Positions 46,896 through 58,517 of a stretch of DNA of 64,000 bases are shown here, piece by piece. Within the stretch, counting starts at the first letter, position 1. Every line of letters begins with the position of its first letter. A program made the position numbers and the translations under genes. This DNA comes from Mercurialis annua (Eukaryota > Streptophyta > Magnoliopsida > Malpighiales > Euphorbiaceae). The notes under the pieces were generated by a model. The model was given only the letters and a program-made list of their open reading frames with translations, was not told the origin of the DNA and searched no databases. Location of the stretch: the NCBI RefSeq assembly GCF_937616625.2, contig NC_065570.1, forward strand, positions 40,059,665-40,123,664, in the 5' to 3' direction.

Positions 46896-47737
46896 AATTA
46901 TATCCAGCAACTTTTTAAAATTAAAACTATAAAAAATTTTCAATTTAGGGTACAATTGAAAAAAAATCTAAAGGTGGAGGAATTTTGAGAGGATTTTTCT
47001 ACGTCAGGGTGCAATTGGAATGTAATTTAAAGGTGAGAAGGTTTTGAGAGAGTTTTCCAACGTCAGGGTGCAATTGAAAACAAGTTTAAATGTGGAGGGG
47101 TTTTGAGTGATTAGGCCATATTAATATAAAGAGAACCTTTCTACAGTTTTTTTAATTTTTATACAAATTCATTTTTTTTATCTTTAAAAAAACATAAACA
47201 ATATACGTATAAATTATTCCAAGACTCCTACTTATGTCATAAACTATATTTTTGCCCCTCCCATTTGAACCTCAAATGATATATTTTTTATTTTTGTTTT
47301 CATTCACAATATAGTCTTTTTATTTATTTTTAGTGTTAGTCAACTGAATCAAAATAATAGAATAATAATAAAATTTAATTTAATTCTTAACTTTATATTT
47401 TTATTATGTCTAAATAAAAATCATATTATTATTAGATTTAGTAAGTTCACGACTTCAATTTCCTTTCACTCATCATTTATCTTCTTCTTTTCAAGTTCAT
47501 ACATACTCATTATTTTTCATATTTTACCTCCAACACTTTCACCTGCATTTGTAAGAGCTTCAATGCTCCCTCACACTTTTCCATATTATGAAGTAACGGT
47601 GAAATTGCATACGTTGCTAATGTTGAAGAATTCGACACCACCATTTTCCAAGTCTTTTATCAATGCATCCACTTATATGTAATAATGAAACACTTGTTAT
47701 TTTACATTTTTAATTTATTCTTGTATAAAATTTTAGT

Positions 47738-47815
47738 ACTCTCTCCGTCCCGTAAAAATAGAAAAAATAGCTATTTTTTGGTCTAATAAAAATAGAAAAA
47801 ATAGTATAAAATTAT
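47738..47815. mobile_element. truncated Stowaway-like MITE terminus
   Basis: TACTCTCTCCGTCCCGTAAA matches the plant Stowaway (Tc1/mariner) end CTCCCTCCGTCCC preceded by TA. No inverted partner end was found in the following kilobase, so this looks like one surviving end. Confidence 0.5.
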
Positions 47816-48197
47816 CAAAATACCTTTAGAATTTATCTATAACGATATTAATTGATTTATAGTTTTAATGTATGACTTTAAATACATGAAATTTCCATTA
47901 GACAATATTTATGTAGTGGTTTTGATTTAAATCGTCTTTCGTTTAATAAAATGGATCACTTTAATTTTATTTGTTCTTTTACTTAAAGATATTGGGTCGT
48001 TGAGTTTTTGTTGATGAATATATTTTGTTTCTCTTGTAATTAAGGTTTGTAGTACACTAAACAATTTGAGACTTGATATAATGGTTCATGATATGATGTT
48101 GTCTATAGATTTTGACATGGATAAGTTCTCATGAGTAAAGAATATGACATTGTATCGAAGTTTTACAATTTAAAAAAGAAAATTATAAATGAAAAAT

Positions 48198-48312
48198 TCG
48201 AGCAACTAAAAAGCAACTAATGAGCAACCGCAAAACAACCAATGGGCCACCATAAAGCAACTAATAAACAACAACAAAAAAAGCAATTATAAAGCAACAA
48301 AAAAACTATTCC
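48198..48312 (+). repeat. degenerate AAAGCAACTAAT-type tandem run
   Basis: Around eight loosely spaced copies of (A)GCAAC(T/C)AA(T/A) in about 115 bases. Similar runs, in either orientation, occur near 23470-23560 and 30810-30865. Confidence 0.6.
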
Positions 48313-49126
48313 GTAACCAAAATACAATTGAAACTAGTATAGGCATCAAAATATTTTACGTAAAGATATTAACACTTGTGAAATTAAGATGTTGATAAGA
48401 AATTTTGACAATTAAATCATAACATTTCGTCATTGTTAAAGAATTTTATTAGTTGAAAAATATATATAATATAAACGTGAAGGAAAAAATAAAAGATAAC
48501 TATTGAATCATCATTTGTGTTGTGTCATTTTAGTTATTTCTTAAACTTCATTTTGACTAAAAACTAATAAGAATATAACATTGGATGTTTAATCTAATAA
48601 CGGAATATATTAGTAAAATGTATAAGTTCAATTTATATAGTAATTAAAGTTGTCTGCAACTTATAAATGCAATAAATTAAATACTATACAACTTATGTGA
48701 TTGGCTATTAAAGTTAAATGAAAATAAAAAAAATATTAAATAATTTTATTTAACAATATTTATAATAATGAAATTATGCAAAAAATATAAAATATATATT
48801 TTATTAAGAATAAATTTAAGAAAATATTTTCTTACTTTAATATTTATAGATCATATGTTATATACTTTATATTTTTTTATTAGATACATAAATATTAATA
48901 TTTATATTTAGCTTGATGCAAATAATCTTGATTGGCTAATAATAATAATTTGTATATAATAAATAATGGTTAAAAGAACAATATTAATTGGTATGTTACA
49001 AATGGCAAGAGTTAAATCTTTAAAAAGTAAAATATAATCAAAGTCAGTACCTTCTGACTTCGTGTTCTTGATCTATTTGTTCTATTAGTCTTGGCGGGAA
49101 AACTCCAATCAGTGGGACTGTCATAT

Positions 49127-49308
49127 GAAAAATTATTGCACACAACCGTTGCGCCACGTCATTCGTGCAACAAACCAATTGTGCGTTAGCCATGTGGAAA
49201 ATTAAATGATAAAAAAAATAAGTAATAATTAAAAGATTCTCTATCGCAAATGCTCATTGGCTTGATGTAAAAATGACGTGGCGCAACGGTTGCATGGGAT
49301 AAACACTC
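49127..49308. mobile_element. 182-bp MULE-type MITE with 9-bp target duplication
   Basis: The exact 9-mer CTGTCATAT flanks the element (49118-49126 and 49309-49317). Inverted arms share AACCGTTGCGCCACGTCAT. Non-coding. Confidence 0.85.
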
Positions 49309-49317
49309 CTGTCATAT

Positions 49318-50992
49318 TCTTTATTGGAGTGTTTATGCAAAAGTTTCTTATATAAAAGCGTAAAAATGCATAAACTTTTTTTTCGGCGTATGAAAGTTAT
49401 ATAGACCACTTATTCAAGTGTTTATGTAGAAAGCCCAAATATTTATAGCATATGATGTTCAAAATTTCCAACTACTAATGGCATGTTTTCACCTAATAAT
49501 CACTATGCCAGTAAGTTTAATATATATAATACAAACCATATTTCTTTTCATAAAGTAGTTAGATAAAAATTGAAAATTAGTTAGAGAGAAGATAAATTGT
49601 AAATATATATTAATTACTGAAAGTAAATTTTAAAATGAATAATATTTAGGAATTACTAGTGGTGATTTTGTTTTCTATATAAGGTTAGAATAGTAAGTAT
49701 TTCTCTAATTAAATAATTAAATATAAAAAAAGATTTCTATAGGGATAGATTCTATCCGTGTAGCATTACGCTTTGTAATATATATTTAGGAAAATGCTAT
49801 CCGGATAGAATCTATCCGGATAGAAAGACCCATTTTGGTCATTTTTGAAAATATATGAAGGATATTTAAGTAGTTTTAACTGACAATTATAACCTTCAGT
49901 AAATAAATAAATATTTACATTTAAAATATTACAATGTCAAAACAGTTAGTACAATAAATTTTAAATACATAACAAACATGATAAGTTTAAAATTAGTTAG
50001 AGAGAAGTAATAATAAATTTTTTTACTAAGTAACATTATAATTTTTTATAATTATTATTTAAATTTATGAATAAGTATTTGATTGTTTTACTTAATAATG
50101 TCAATGGCTCACTGCTAGTGCTGGTGCCAATATTGGCAAAACCATTATCAAATTTGCAATTAAACTTTGCTTCGCCGGTTTGAGTCGGTTCATCACCTAG
50201 AGCCGGCTATCAACCCACATTCAAATTAAAAGTTTGCCTAAGAATATTATAGAGACCCATTTTATAATTGAAAATGCGTTTTTTGTATAGAAGTTTAATT
50301 ACAATTATTACAAATAAAAACTATATTATTTTTTATGAAACATTTTTCAAAGTATAAATTTTAACATTTAGTAAGTTACTTTTAAAAAAAATTGAGCAAT
50401 ATGTTATAATAAATTAAGTACAAAAAATAAACTATTTTTTTAACAGAAATAAAAAGACAAATTTATCGACTTTAACCTGTCTAACGTAGGAGTAGTCACG
50501 GGTTCTAAACTAGCGGTTTCGGATTGGAACCCCCCGATTCCATTTTATATGGAATCGACGTTGAGCCGCCCCTTTAATTGTTCTGGGCCAGTTTGGAACC
50601 TGCCGATTCTAGTTCCAGTCGATTCTAAAAATAAAAAACAGTTTTTTAAAAATAAATTAATTTTCAAATCACGTTTAAAATTAATAATTTACTATCAAAC
50701 CCGAATAGCTTTGCAAGAAAGCCTATCATACAATAATGAAATCTAAGATATGTTAAATAATATGGTTCGGACTCAAAACCGACGGTTCCGGCTCTAAGAA
50801 ATATAAAATAGGCTTGGAACCACCCTCCTTCCGATGTTGGCCGGTTTACATTTAGAACCGTCCAATATCCACCTCTAGCCTATCCTATAAAAAACACGTT
50901 TAGATTAATTTAATTAGTTTAACTAATTGAATAAAAAAAATTCAATATCGATTCAATTTGCTAAAGTTTGATGTTTAACGTAAATCCAGTTG
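49318..50992. other. AT-rich intergenic DNA with CTATCCGGATAG repeat units
   Basis: About 49540-49775 is a diverged direct copy of 52410-52630, and 49790-50030 looks like a related unit in the opposite direction. Near 50500-50870 are GGTTCCGG/AACCGTC-type words common in plant dispersed repeats. No gene recognised; the 65-codon frame at 50549 has no known domain. Confidence 0.45.
49797..49823. repeat. double CTATCCGGATAG palindrome
   Basis: The 12-base palindrome CTATCCGGATAG at 49797-49808 is repeated at 49812-49823 after AAT. The same pair occurs at 52597-52623 in the opposite orientation, and a degenerate one at about 49739-49765. They lie at the ends of similar AT-rich units and are probably termini of a small transposon family. 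Confidence 0.65.
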
Positions 50993-51001
50993 AATATAAT
51001 A

Positions 51002-51307
51002 GGGTTAATGTCGTAAAAATTCACCAACTTTACATGTTTTCTCATTTAATCACGCAGTTTAAATTTTCTCATTTTCATGCACGAACTACTGTTTTTCTCA
51101 AATTCATGCACGGTTCTGAGATGTCACGGCTCTATTGGTGTAATTTGCCGAGGTGGAAGTCAATTTACACCAACGAATGAGTGCCACCTCAGCACCATGT
51201 ATGAATTTCAGATAAAGTGGTAGTTCGTGCATGAAAATGAGAAAATTTGAACTGCGTAATTAAAATGAGAAAATATATAAAGTTCGTGATATTTTTTTAA
51301 TTAACCC
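51002..51307. mobile_element. 306-bp MULE-type foldback MITE, terminal motif GGGTTAAT
   Basis: The exact 9-mer AATATAATA flanks it (50993-51001 and 51308-51316). Ends GGGTTAAT and ATTAACCC; long arms are near-perfect inverted copies, for example TTTTCTCATTTTCATGCACG against CGTGCATGAAAATGAGAAAA. Same terminal motif as the MITE at 16960-17223. The 70-codon frame inside it is not a gene. Confidence 0.9.
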
Positions 51308-51536
51308 AATATAATAACATGACAATTAAGTTTGTGTATATATATATGGGTAAAATCCGGACAAAAAAACAAACAGAAAGTGTCCAGACTCGAAATATAT
51401 ATGTTGACTATTGACTTTTCTGAAACAAATTAAACCGAACCAATAATATAATTGGTATGGTTATTGATCTTAGAAAGATTTTCACACCACAATAATTATA
51501 CCGAAATGTTAGAGCCGAATTTTTGAACTGAACCGT

Positions 51537-51725
51537 TGTAAAGAGAGCAGCTGATTACTTAACTAATAAGTTAGTTAGTTAGCTGAGTTTTATTAGTCTG
51601 TAGTTCTTTCTATTTTAGCTAGACCAGACTCCTTAGCTTGTATATAAACTGCTCTGCTGAGCTGATTTCATTTAATCAAATCTTTTGATTCTCACCTCTA
51701 ATCTGAAATTAGAGCATTCTTATCA
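51537..51725 (+). mobile_element. 189-bp solo LTR
   Basis: Runs TGTAAAGAGAGC to CTTATCA, with 5-bp target duplication ACCGT at 51532-51536 and 51726-51730. An internal TGTATATAAACTGC (near 51639-51652) looks like an LTR TATA box. Removing it and one ACCGT rejoins a continuous host sequence. The short length suggests a copia-type or TRIM element reduced by LTR-LTR recombination. Confidence 0.85.
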
Positions 51726-51730
51726 ACCGT

Positions 51731-52820
51731 ACTGAAAAATAAAATTTTCAAACCGAATCAATTTACGATATTGTTTATGAGAGCTTATTTCAAAAATTAC
51801 TAATTTGGTACAATTCTTGAGATTTATTAATTTTTAGATTTTCTCGAACCATACACACCTCTAATATCAGTTCTAATATTTCTATCATCATTAATTAATT
51901 AATTTGCAATCGCAGTAGAGATAATATAAAAGAATATTTTTTAAATTATGAAATTTTAAAATCATAAATTAGAAAATATGTTAAATAGTTTATAATTTTA
52001 TATACATTTAACTCTTAATATAAAGTAATAACATTTATCAATTTTAGAGAATAGAATATTTATTAAATTTATTAATCTTTTAGAAAGAAAAAATTATTCA
52101 GGAATAAAATTTGGTGTCAGTGTAGAGTTATCATGTATAAAATATATGCATGTGAAGTTCATTAGGAAAAGATAAGAGACACCAATTAAAATTTTGGAGA
52201 TATTTATTCTTTATCGACCGGTGCCAATTACATCTGCAACTATAGCTCTTCATGAGCTGCTATACTATTTCCTCTGCTATATCATTTCTTGGCTAAGTAA
52301 GTAAATATAGACGTGGATACTTACTGTTCTTTAATTAAAATAAAGAATACATAGTAATTGTGAGAAAAAAATTTATTAATACAAACATTATTCAGAGATA
52401 ACTACAGTTTAACTTAAAAAATAGTTAGACAGGATAAAAATTAGTTAGAAAAGAGATAATTTGTAGAGAAATATAAACTAAAAGTAATTATTAAAGTGAA
52501 TAGTATTTAAAATTAATTGTGGTAAATAAAAATTACAAAAGGATAAAATTGTAACTCATATTTAATTAAATAAATAAATAATAAAAAATTAGTTTTCTAT
52601 CCGGATAGATTCTATCCGGATAGCTACGATTTACAAATTGTGGATGAAATCTATATAAAAATGTATGTATTTATCTAAATATGTACTCTGTCTAGTGTTC
52701 AGCTTGAATTGTAATACTATACCACATTTTCTATATATCTTCGTGTAACAGAAAATAAGATAAACAGAATCCGTAACAGAGATTTTCGTTGTTTAAACCC
52801 TTGAGGCTTATCCAAAAATG
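51731..52820. other. intergenic DNA upstream of the inositol transporter
   Basis: AT-rich; contains the direct copy (about 52410-52630) of the CTATCCGGATAG-ended unit. No ORF or RNA gene seen. Confidence 0.45.
52597..52623. repeat. second double CTATCCGGATAG palindrome
   Basis: CTATCCGGATAG twice, separated by ATT, about 270 bases before the transporter start codon. Inverse of the pair at 49797-49823. Confidence 0.65.
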
Positions 52821-52827
52821 ATTAGGC

Positions 52828-52837
52828 TATATAAACC
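52828..52837 (+). promoter_or_regulatory. TATA box of the inositol transporter gene
   Basis: CTATATAAAC ends 52 bases before the start codon, which would give a short leader of roughly 20-30 bases. It is the best TATA match in the preceding 200 bases. Confidence 0.55.
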
Positions 52838-52889
52838 AAATAATAGCTCTTCATTTGAAAGTAACAAGTGATCATTTATTTCAGTAAAA

Positions 52890-55641
52890 ATGGTGGACGG
52901 TGGAATTATGAAAGCAGACAAAACGGAGTTCAGAGAACTGGTAAAGATGGCATGGGGCAATCCTTATGTTATGAGACTTGCACTATCTGCAGGAATTGGA
53001 GGCTTTCTGTTTGGTTATGATACAGGTGTAATTTAGTTTCATTTATTTCAGTGCCATTCAATTCATTTATTTAATATTCATTTTGGTTCTATAGGAGTCA
53101 TTTCTGGTGCTTTGCTCTACATCAAAGAAGATTTCCATTCTGTCAAAACTACGACATGGTTACAGGTTATAATCCTCAATTTCATTTACGATTAAAGCGG
53201 GTTAAAATAGTTACCAACAATTCATTTAAAACATTTGGCAACCCAATTAATATTTTTTTTGAAAAAGGTAGGTTAAATTTTCCACTCATTTCAGATCAAA
53301 GTCTGCCATTAAAACTTGTTCGATTTTTAAAAATAATAGTTGGGTTATCAAAGTGTTTAACATTGGTATATATGGTGATAAATGTTGTTAAATTGGCAGG
53401 AGACTATAGTGAGTATGGCAGTTGGGGGAGCAATAATTGGAGCAGCAATAGGAGGATATATAAATGATAAATTTGGGAGGAAAAAGTCAATATTATCAGC
53501 AGATGTAGTGTTCTTTGTGGGAGCATTAATCCAAGCAATAGCTCCAAGTCCTTGGGTGATAATAGTAGGCAGATTTTTTGTTGGGTTAGGAGTTGGAATG
53601 GCTTCAATGACTTCACCTCTTTACATATCTGAATCATCACCTGCCAAAGTACGGGGTGCTCTTGTTAGTACTAATGGTTTGCTCATTACCAGCGGTCAAT
53701 TCTTGTCATATTTAGTCAACCTTGCTTTCACTCAGGTATACCTTTACATCTATTAAGTTCAGTCGTTCAATTGTTCAAGTTTATATAGTAATACATTTGT
53801 GTGCATGCAGGCCAAAGGAACATGGCGATGGATGCTTGGTGTAGCTTGCCTACCCGCTCTTATTCAGTTCGTCTTGATGTTATCTCTTCCCGAGTCTCCT
53901 AGATTCCTCTACAGACAGGTTCTAAATCACTTTCTAACCGCTGCTTACGTGCGAATATAGTTAATGGTTTTCAATATGATTCTAACTTCATGCTTTGATC
54001 ATCAGAACAAAATAGATGAAGCAAGGGTAATTTTGAAGAAAATTTACCCGTCTGACGAAGTTGAAAAAGAAATGAACGCGTTAGCTGAATCAATTGAATC
54101 CGAAAAAGCCGATGAATCTGAGATTGGCGACAATTTAATAGCTAAACTAAAGGGTGCATTTAGAAACGATGTAGTACGCAGGGGACTCTACGCAGGCGTT
54201 ACAGTTCAAGTTGCTCAACAATTTGTGGGTATCAACACAGTGATGTACTACGCTCCTACCATAGTACAATTCGCTGGGTTTGCTTCGAAATCTACGGCTT
54301 TGGCGCTGTCCCTCGTCACTTCTGGCCTCAACGCGGTATGCACTCTCATCAGTATGGCACTGGTTGACAGATTAGGGAGGAGAAGGCTAATGATAGTTTC
54401 AATGATGGGAATTATTTTCTTTCTTGTCTCGTTATCGGTTGTGTTTATGGAAGCTTCTGCTGATGCTCCCAAGATCAGTTCATTTGAGTCTGCACATTTT
54501 GGTGCAAACTCTACATGTCCAGCATATGCTACTGCTCTTCATCCTTCAAATTGGAACTGCATGTCTTGTCTCAAAGCTAAATGTGGATTCTGTTCCAATC
54601 CTTCCAGCAAGGTAACTCCACTATAACCTTTTCTTTTTGTCAAATTACCTTAATACCCCAAAAATATATATAATCCGTAGCAAAACATAGGTAAAACTGT
54701 AACAAAATTCAGGGTAATTGATTTTGGAGGTCACTGTACTTTTTAAAAATTGTAAAATGGTGACCAAATTTCAAAACGTAACATTTTAGTTACTATACTA
54801 TTTGGTTATGATAAGATAGAAGGATTTTTGGTCACCGAAGAAAATTATTTCGAGTCGATTTTTTGTTGATTGTGTGTATATACGAAATATAAGATATTAT
54901 TTGTTATAAATAATCAAAATTTGATTACAACATATGTATAGTTTGACCGTAAAACACTTAAAAACCTTACAAAATCTCATATTTGAAAGTTTAGTAACCA
55001 TTTTGTAACGTTTTGAAGTTCGGTCACCATTTTGCAATTCTTGAAAATTACAGTGACCCCTAGAATCAATTACCCAAAATTCAAGATATCTTAGAATAAT
55101 GTAAAGAAGTTGGATATTGAGTTTGTTTGTTCTCTATGATCAGTTCCTTCCAGGATCTTGCCTGATTAATGAGGAAAACTCAAACATGAAAAGCTCATGC
55201 AAGGCGGAGAATGGTGTGTTTTTCGAGAGTGGTTGCCCTAGTCGATTCGGAATTCTGGCAGTGATCTTGTTAGCAGCATATATAATAGTATATGCACCTG
55301 GAATGGGCACTGTGCCATGGATCGTCAACTCGGAGATATACCCATTAAAGTACAGAGGTGTTGGAGGTGGAATTGCTGCAGTTTCCAATTGGAGTTGTAA
55401 TCTGTTAGTGAGTGAGACTTTCTTAACTCTCACTCAACATCTTGGTGCGGGTGGCACCTTTCTCTTATTCGCCGCTATTTCCTGTGTTTCTCTTTATTTC
55501 ATCTACCGGTTCGTTCCTGAAACCAGAGGTCTTCAATTTGAGCAAGTTGAGAAAATTTTGGAGCAAAGTTACAAGCCAACCTGCTTCTTCAGTGGCGGCG
55601 ATGATGATCATCACAACACTTCATCAAAGGGTACTGTTTGA
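52890..55641 (+). CDS. INT4: inositol transporter, INT4-like (MFS sugar transporter family)
   Basis: Spliced frame of 584 codons, near the 580 or so of Arabidopsis INT4. Exons: 52890-53025, 53095-53165, 53400-53735, 53811-53918, 54006-54611, 55144-55641; all introns GT-AG with matching phases. The start [14 protein letters not shown] closely resembles INT4. Sugar-porter signatures are present: [24 protein letters not shown] in loop 2-3, PESPRFLYR after TM6, [14 protein letters not shown] in TM7, DRLGRRRL in loop 8-9, and PETRG at the end of TM12. The long extracellular loop between TM9 and TM10 has the cysteine set typical of plant INTs ([12 protein letters not shown]). By family knowledge it is a proton symporter for myo-inositol at the plasma membrane. 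All exons are intact. INT2 is the nearest alternative. Confidence 0.94.
54712..55075. mobile_element. 364-bp foldback MITE in intron 5 of the inositol transporter
   Basis: Exact 8-mer AAAATTCA flanks it (54704-54711 and 55076-55083). Ends GGGTAATTGATT and AATCAATTACCC. Arms share CAAAATGGTGACC and TTCAAAACGT(A/T)AC, inverted. An 8-bp duplication fits hAT or the low end of MULE. It fills most of the 532-base intron but leaves both splice sites untouched. Confidence 0.88.
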
Positions 55642-56567
55642 ACTAAATTCAAAAATGTGTCCTATTTTTGTAAATAGCTAGTATGATAAATATGTGCAAC
55701 TTCAGTCATATTATTTACCAATGACTGATATGGATGCATTTTAATTAAAAAAATCTTTAAAAAAACTTTTTTTCCTCTCCCCTCTCTCTCAAATAGAAAA
55801 CCCTAGCCGTCAAGCGTTTCTCCTTTATTTTTCGCTTCGGCTGCCGTCAATGGTTTATTTTTGCCGTTGGCGGTAGCCATTTCTTTTTTTATTGCTTTAG
55901 AATTAAATAAATGACCGACTCCTTTTCATCTTTTTTATTTTGGTTGGTAAATCTATCGACGAGGCGCATCAATTTCAATAGATATACAAATAAAAAATCA
56001 GAGATGGATCAAGCCCTTTCAAGATTGAAGATGAAATCGTTATAAGTTATATTAGTTTTTTTTTATAACTATTTTACAGTGATTGTCTTTTTTTTTGAAA
56101 GTTTTGCTGTTCTTTCTATATGAAAGATTTGTTGTTTTTTATGAAGAGTTTGTGAGTCTTCTGTTAGACAGAAAAGGATTGGATCTTATTGTGTTAGAGC
56201 GGTTATGTAATTTTGATTATATTTTGTAAGGCGATCTGCGAATCAAGGTTTATATCTTTTTTCATGTCAGGTCATTAGAAACGGTTGTACCTTTTCTGAA
56301 TTCTTACACCTGTAACTGCTCTTTATTATTAATGATAATTTGAATAATTTATGGATAAAAATGTTAATAACAACAAATAGAAAGATTATATCATCTTTTC
56401 TTTTATTTGAAAAAATACAAATAGATCCTTTAACTTTTAAAATATTTAAATAAATCCTAATCTTAATTAAAAAATAAATTATTTTTTAAAAAAGTCTGAT
56501 CTACCATTATACTTCTCCGATTTAAAACCTATCATTAAATATTTAAAAAAAATTATTTTTTAATTTT
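55642..56567. other. transporter 3' UTR and AT-rich spacer
   Basis: The 3' UTR probably ends within the first few hundred bases. About 55795-55880 has a short stretch with CCGTC and GCCGTTGGCGG words. No ORF or element boundary recognised. Confidence 0.4.
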
Positions 56568-56722
56568 TGTGCTCCTCCTTCCATGGGAGGAGCTCTTCTC
56601 CTTCCTTCCATGGAAGGAAGGAGCAAATCCTTCCTTCCATGAAATGAAGGAGCACGCAGCTCTTTCCTTGAAGGAAGGAGTGCTCCTCCTTCCATGGAGA
56701 AGGAGCTGCTCCTCCTCCCAGA
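56568..56722. repeat. palindrome array built on CTCCTTCCATGGAAGGAG
   Basis: Five to six consecutive hairpin units of CTCCTTCC arms around CATGG or a variant. Arm lengths and centres vary (CCATGG, CCATGAAATG, CTTGAAG). The surroundings (about 56395-57083) end in GTAATTAGGC, like the MITE at 31908-47117, so the array may be the centre of a related foldback element. The 73-codon open frame here is a by-product of the repeat. Confidence 0.75.
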
Positions 56723-57185
56723 TTTGTTCGAAAAAAAATCGGATTTTTTTTAATTATTTTAATTATGTATTAATTTTGTTAAGTTTTTAAATTTTGAAGA
56801 AATTAATGATAATTAATATAAATTAAATAGTCATTATTAGTTAATTTTTTTTAAAGAAGATGGTATTTTTGTATAATTAATAACATTGACGTTTAATTAA
56901 AATATAAGTTAAAAATAAGGGACTATTTTAATTTTTTTTTTCAGATGAAAAAAGAACAATTTAGTACTTCGGGGTAGAGTTGAAAACAAAAAACCCAAAA
57001 TTGAGTATAATTGAGAATTTTCCTACGTTGGGGTATAAACGAAAAAAAAAAATACAAGGTGGGGTGTTTTTAAGTAATTAGGCTTTTTTTTATTGATTTA
57101 ATTATTTCACAAGGCAAAGCACAAGCAACATATCCAAACATCACACTGAACAATTCAAGCAATAGCTTCCATTTATTTAGATGGG

Positions 57186-57432
57186 GTACTAAACGTGGGA
57201 TGGTACTAAACTATGTGAAAGTTTCAAAATAGATATTGAATTATGCAAAACGTTATAAAATGGGTGCTCTCAGTCACTTTTTGCTGATGTGGCTTCTTCT
57301 TTCGTCAAATTAATAGAGAACACATGGCTGAAAGTATCCATTTTATAACGTTTCGCATAATTCAGTACTTATTTTATTAAAAAAAAAAGTTCAGTACTCA
57401 TTTTATTACTTTCATATAGTTCAGTATAATCA
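57186..57432. mobile_element. foldback MITE, superfamily uncertain
   Basis: Left block TGAATTATGCAAAACGTTAT and right block, inverted, TGAATTATGCGAAACGTTAT show long inverted arms, also shared at the ends as AACTATGTGAAAG and AACTATATGAAAG. No clear target duplication was found, so boundaries are approximate. Confidence 0.6.
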
Positions 57433-58517
57433 CAAGTTTAATGCCAATTTAGATGTTTGTAGTTATCAACAAATTAATGTTGATAGTTATCAATTTAGAT
57501 GTTTAGTTTTCTCTAATAAATTAAACTTATTTATGAGCTGGGCTGATAAATATAAGGTTAATGCATTCCTTAGTTGATAATTATCAACTTATAGATCTTT
57601 ATGTTTGATGGTAAAAGAAAATTGCCCATTCTTACTCATAAAATTTGTATTAATTAATAATTTTTTTTGCTTCATAGTACTTATGACTTTCAAATATCAA
57701 AATAAGCATTGGTTGCTATTTTTTTAAGTTTACCTCTAATAATAAATAATGTAATAATATTAATAAGATTAGTCAAATTTAATATGAGGCTATTAGTCTG
57801 AAAAAACCTCCAACTTTTAGTCCATTTTCATTTTCTCCTTCACGTTGTAAAATCGCCGATAACATCCAAATCCACACCTTTCACTTTCAATTCCACCCTA
57901 AAGCATTAAATCGACCTATTTTCCATTTTAGATAAATTCAAATCACATATTATATATTTTAATATATATTTAGAATAATCTTTTATGTTATAATAATAGC
58001 AAAACTTGCTCTTCTCTTCAACTCTCCATCCCCATTGTTAATGCTCCGACCCTAAAAATTTAAGGCCATTTCTTCAAGTTGTTCTCGTTCGTAGCCTTCG
58101 TAGTAGTTTCATCAATATTACCTACTGAATAAAAAGCATGCTCAGGTAGATTATCAATAATTCTCTGCAAAGAATCAATTAAACCTCTAATAGTTTCTGC
58201 TCGTGGAAGACTTGATTCACTTCAGTTTTGATACGTCGTTTTTTGTGTGACGAATCATGTCCACAAACCAACGAAACTAATGAAATAGTACAGTTTACCG
58301 ACTCCTCCATCAACAAAAACTTAATCTTCAGATGACTCCCCCTTCCCGGCTTTTGTCACCGCACCGCCATTCTCTCCATGGTCGGACTCCATGGAAAGAG
58401 AAATCCGGCCATGGCTGTTTTTATCGTTCTTCTACATTGTGGAGAAGAATAACAGATATATGCTTCTCCATGATGAGGAAGAACGATCTATTTTTCTCCA
58501 CAACATGGAGAATACCA
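57433..58517. other. intergenic DNA with a MITE fragment
   Basis: About 57795-57940 (AAAAAACCTCCAACTTT, then ATTAAATCGACC) resembles the left arm of the MITE at 31908 and may be an old half copy. About 58325-58517 is locally GC-richer with CCATGG words. No gene assigned; the frames at 58332-58652 cross the element boundary at 58518. Confidence 0.4.

Larger units (their letters stand above)
47127..49117. other. AT-rich intergenic DNA with repeat fragments
   Basis: No gene seen. A Stowaway-like MITE end lies at 47738 (see its entry) and an AGCAAC-type tandem run at 48198-48312. The rest is AT-rich, with no ORF above 60 codons. Confidence 0.4.

Noticed and set aside
56568..56790. 73-codon open frame in the CTCCTTCC array
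   Set aside because: Its peptide is a direct product of the repeat and no relative is recognised.
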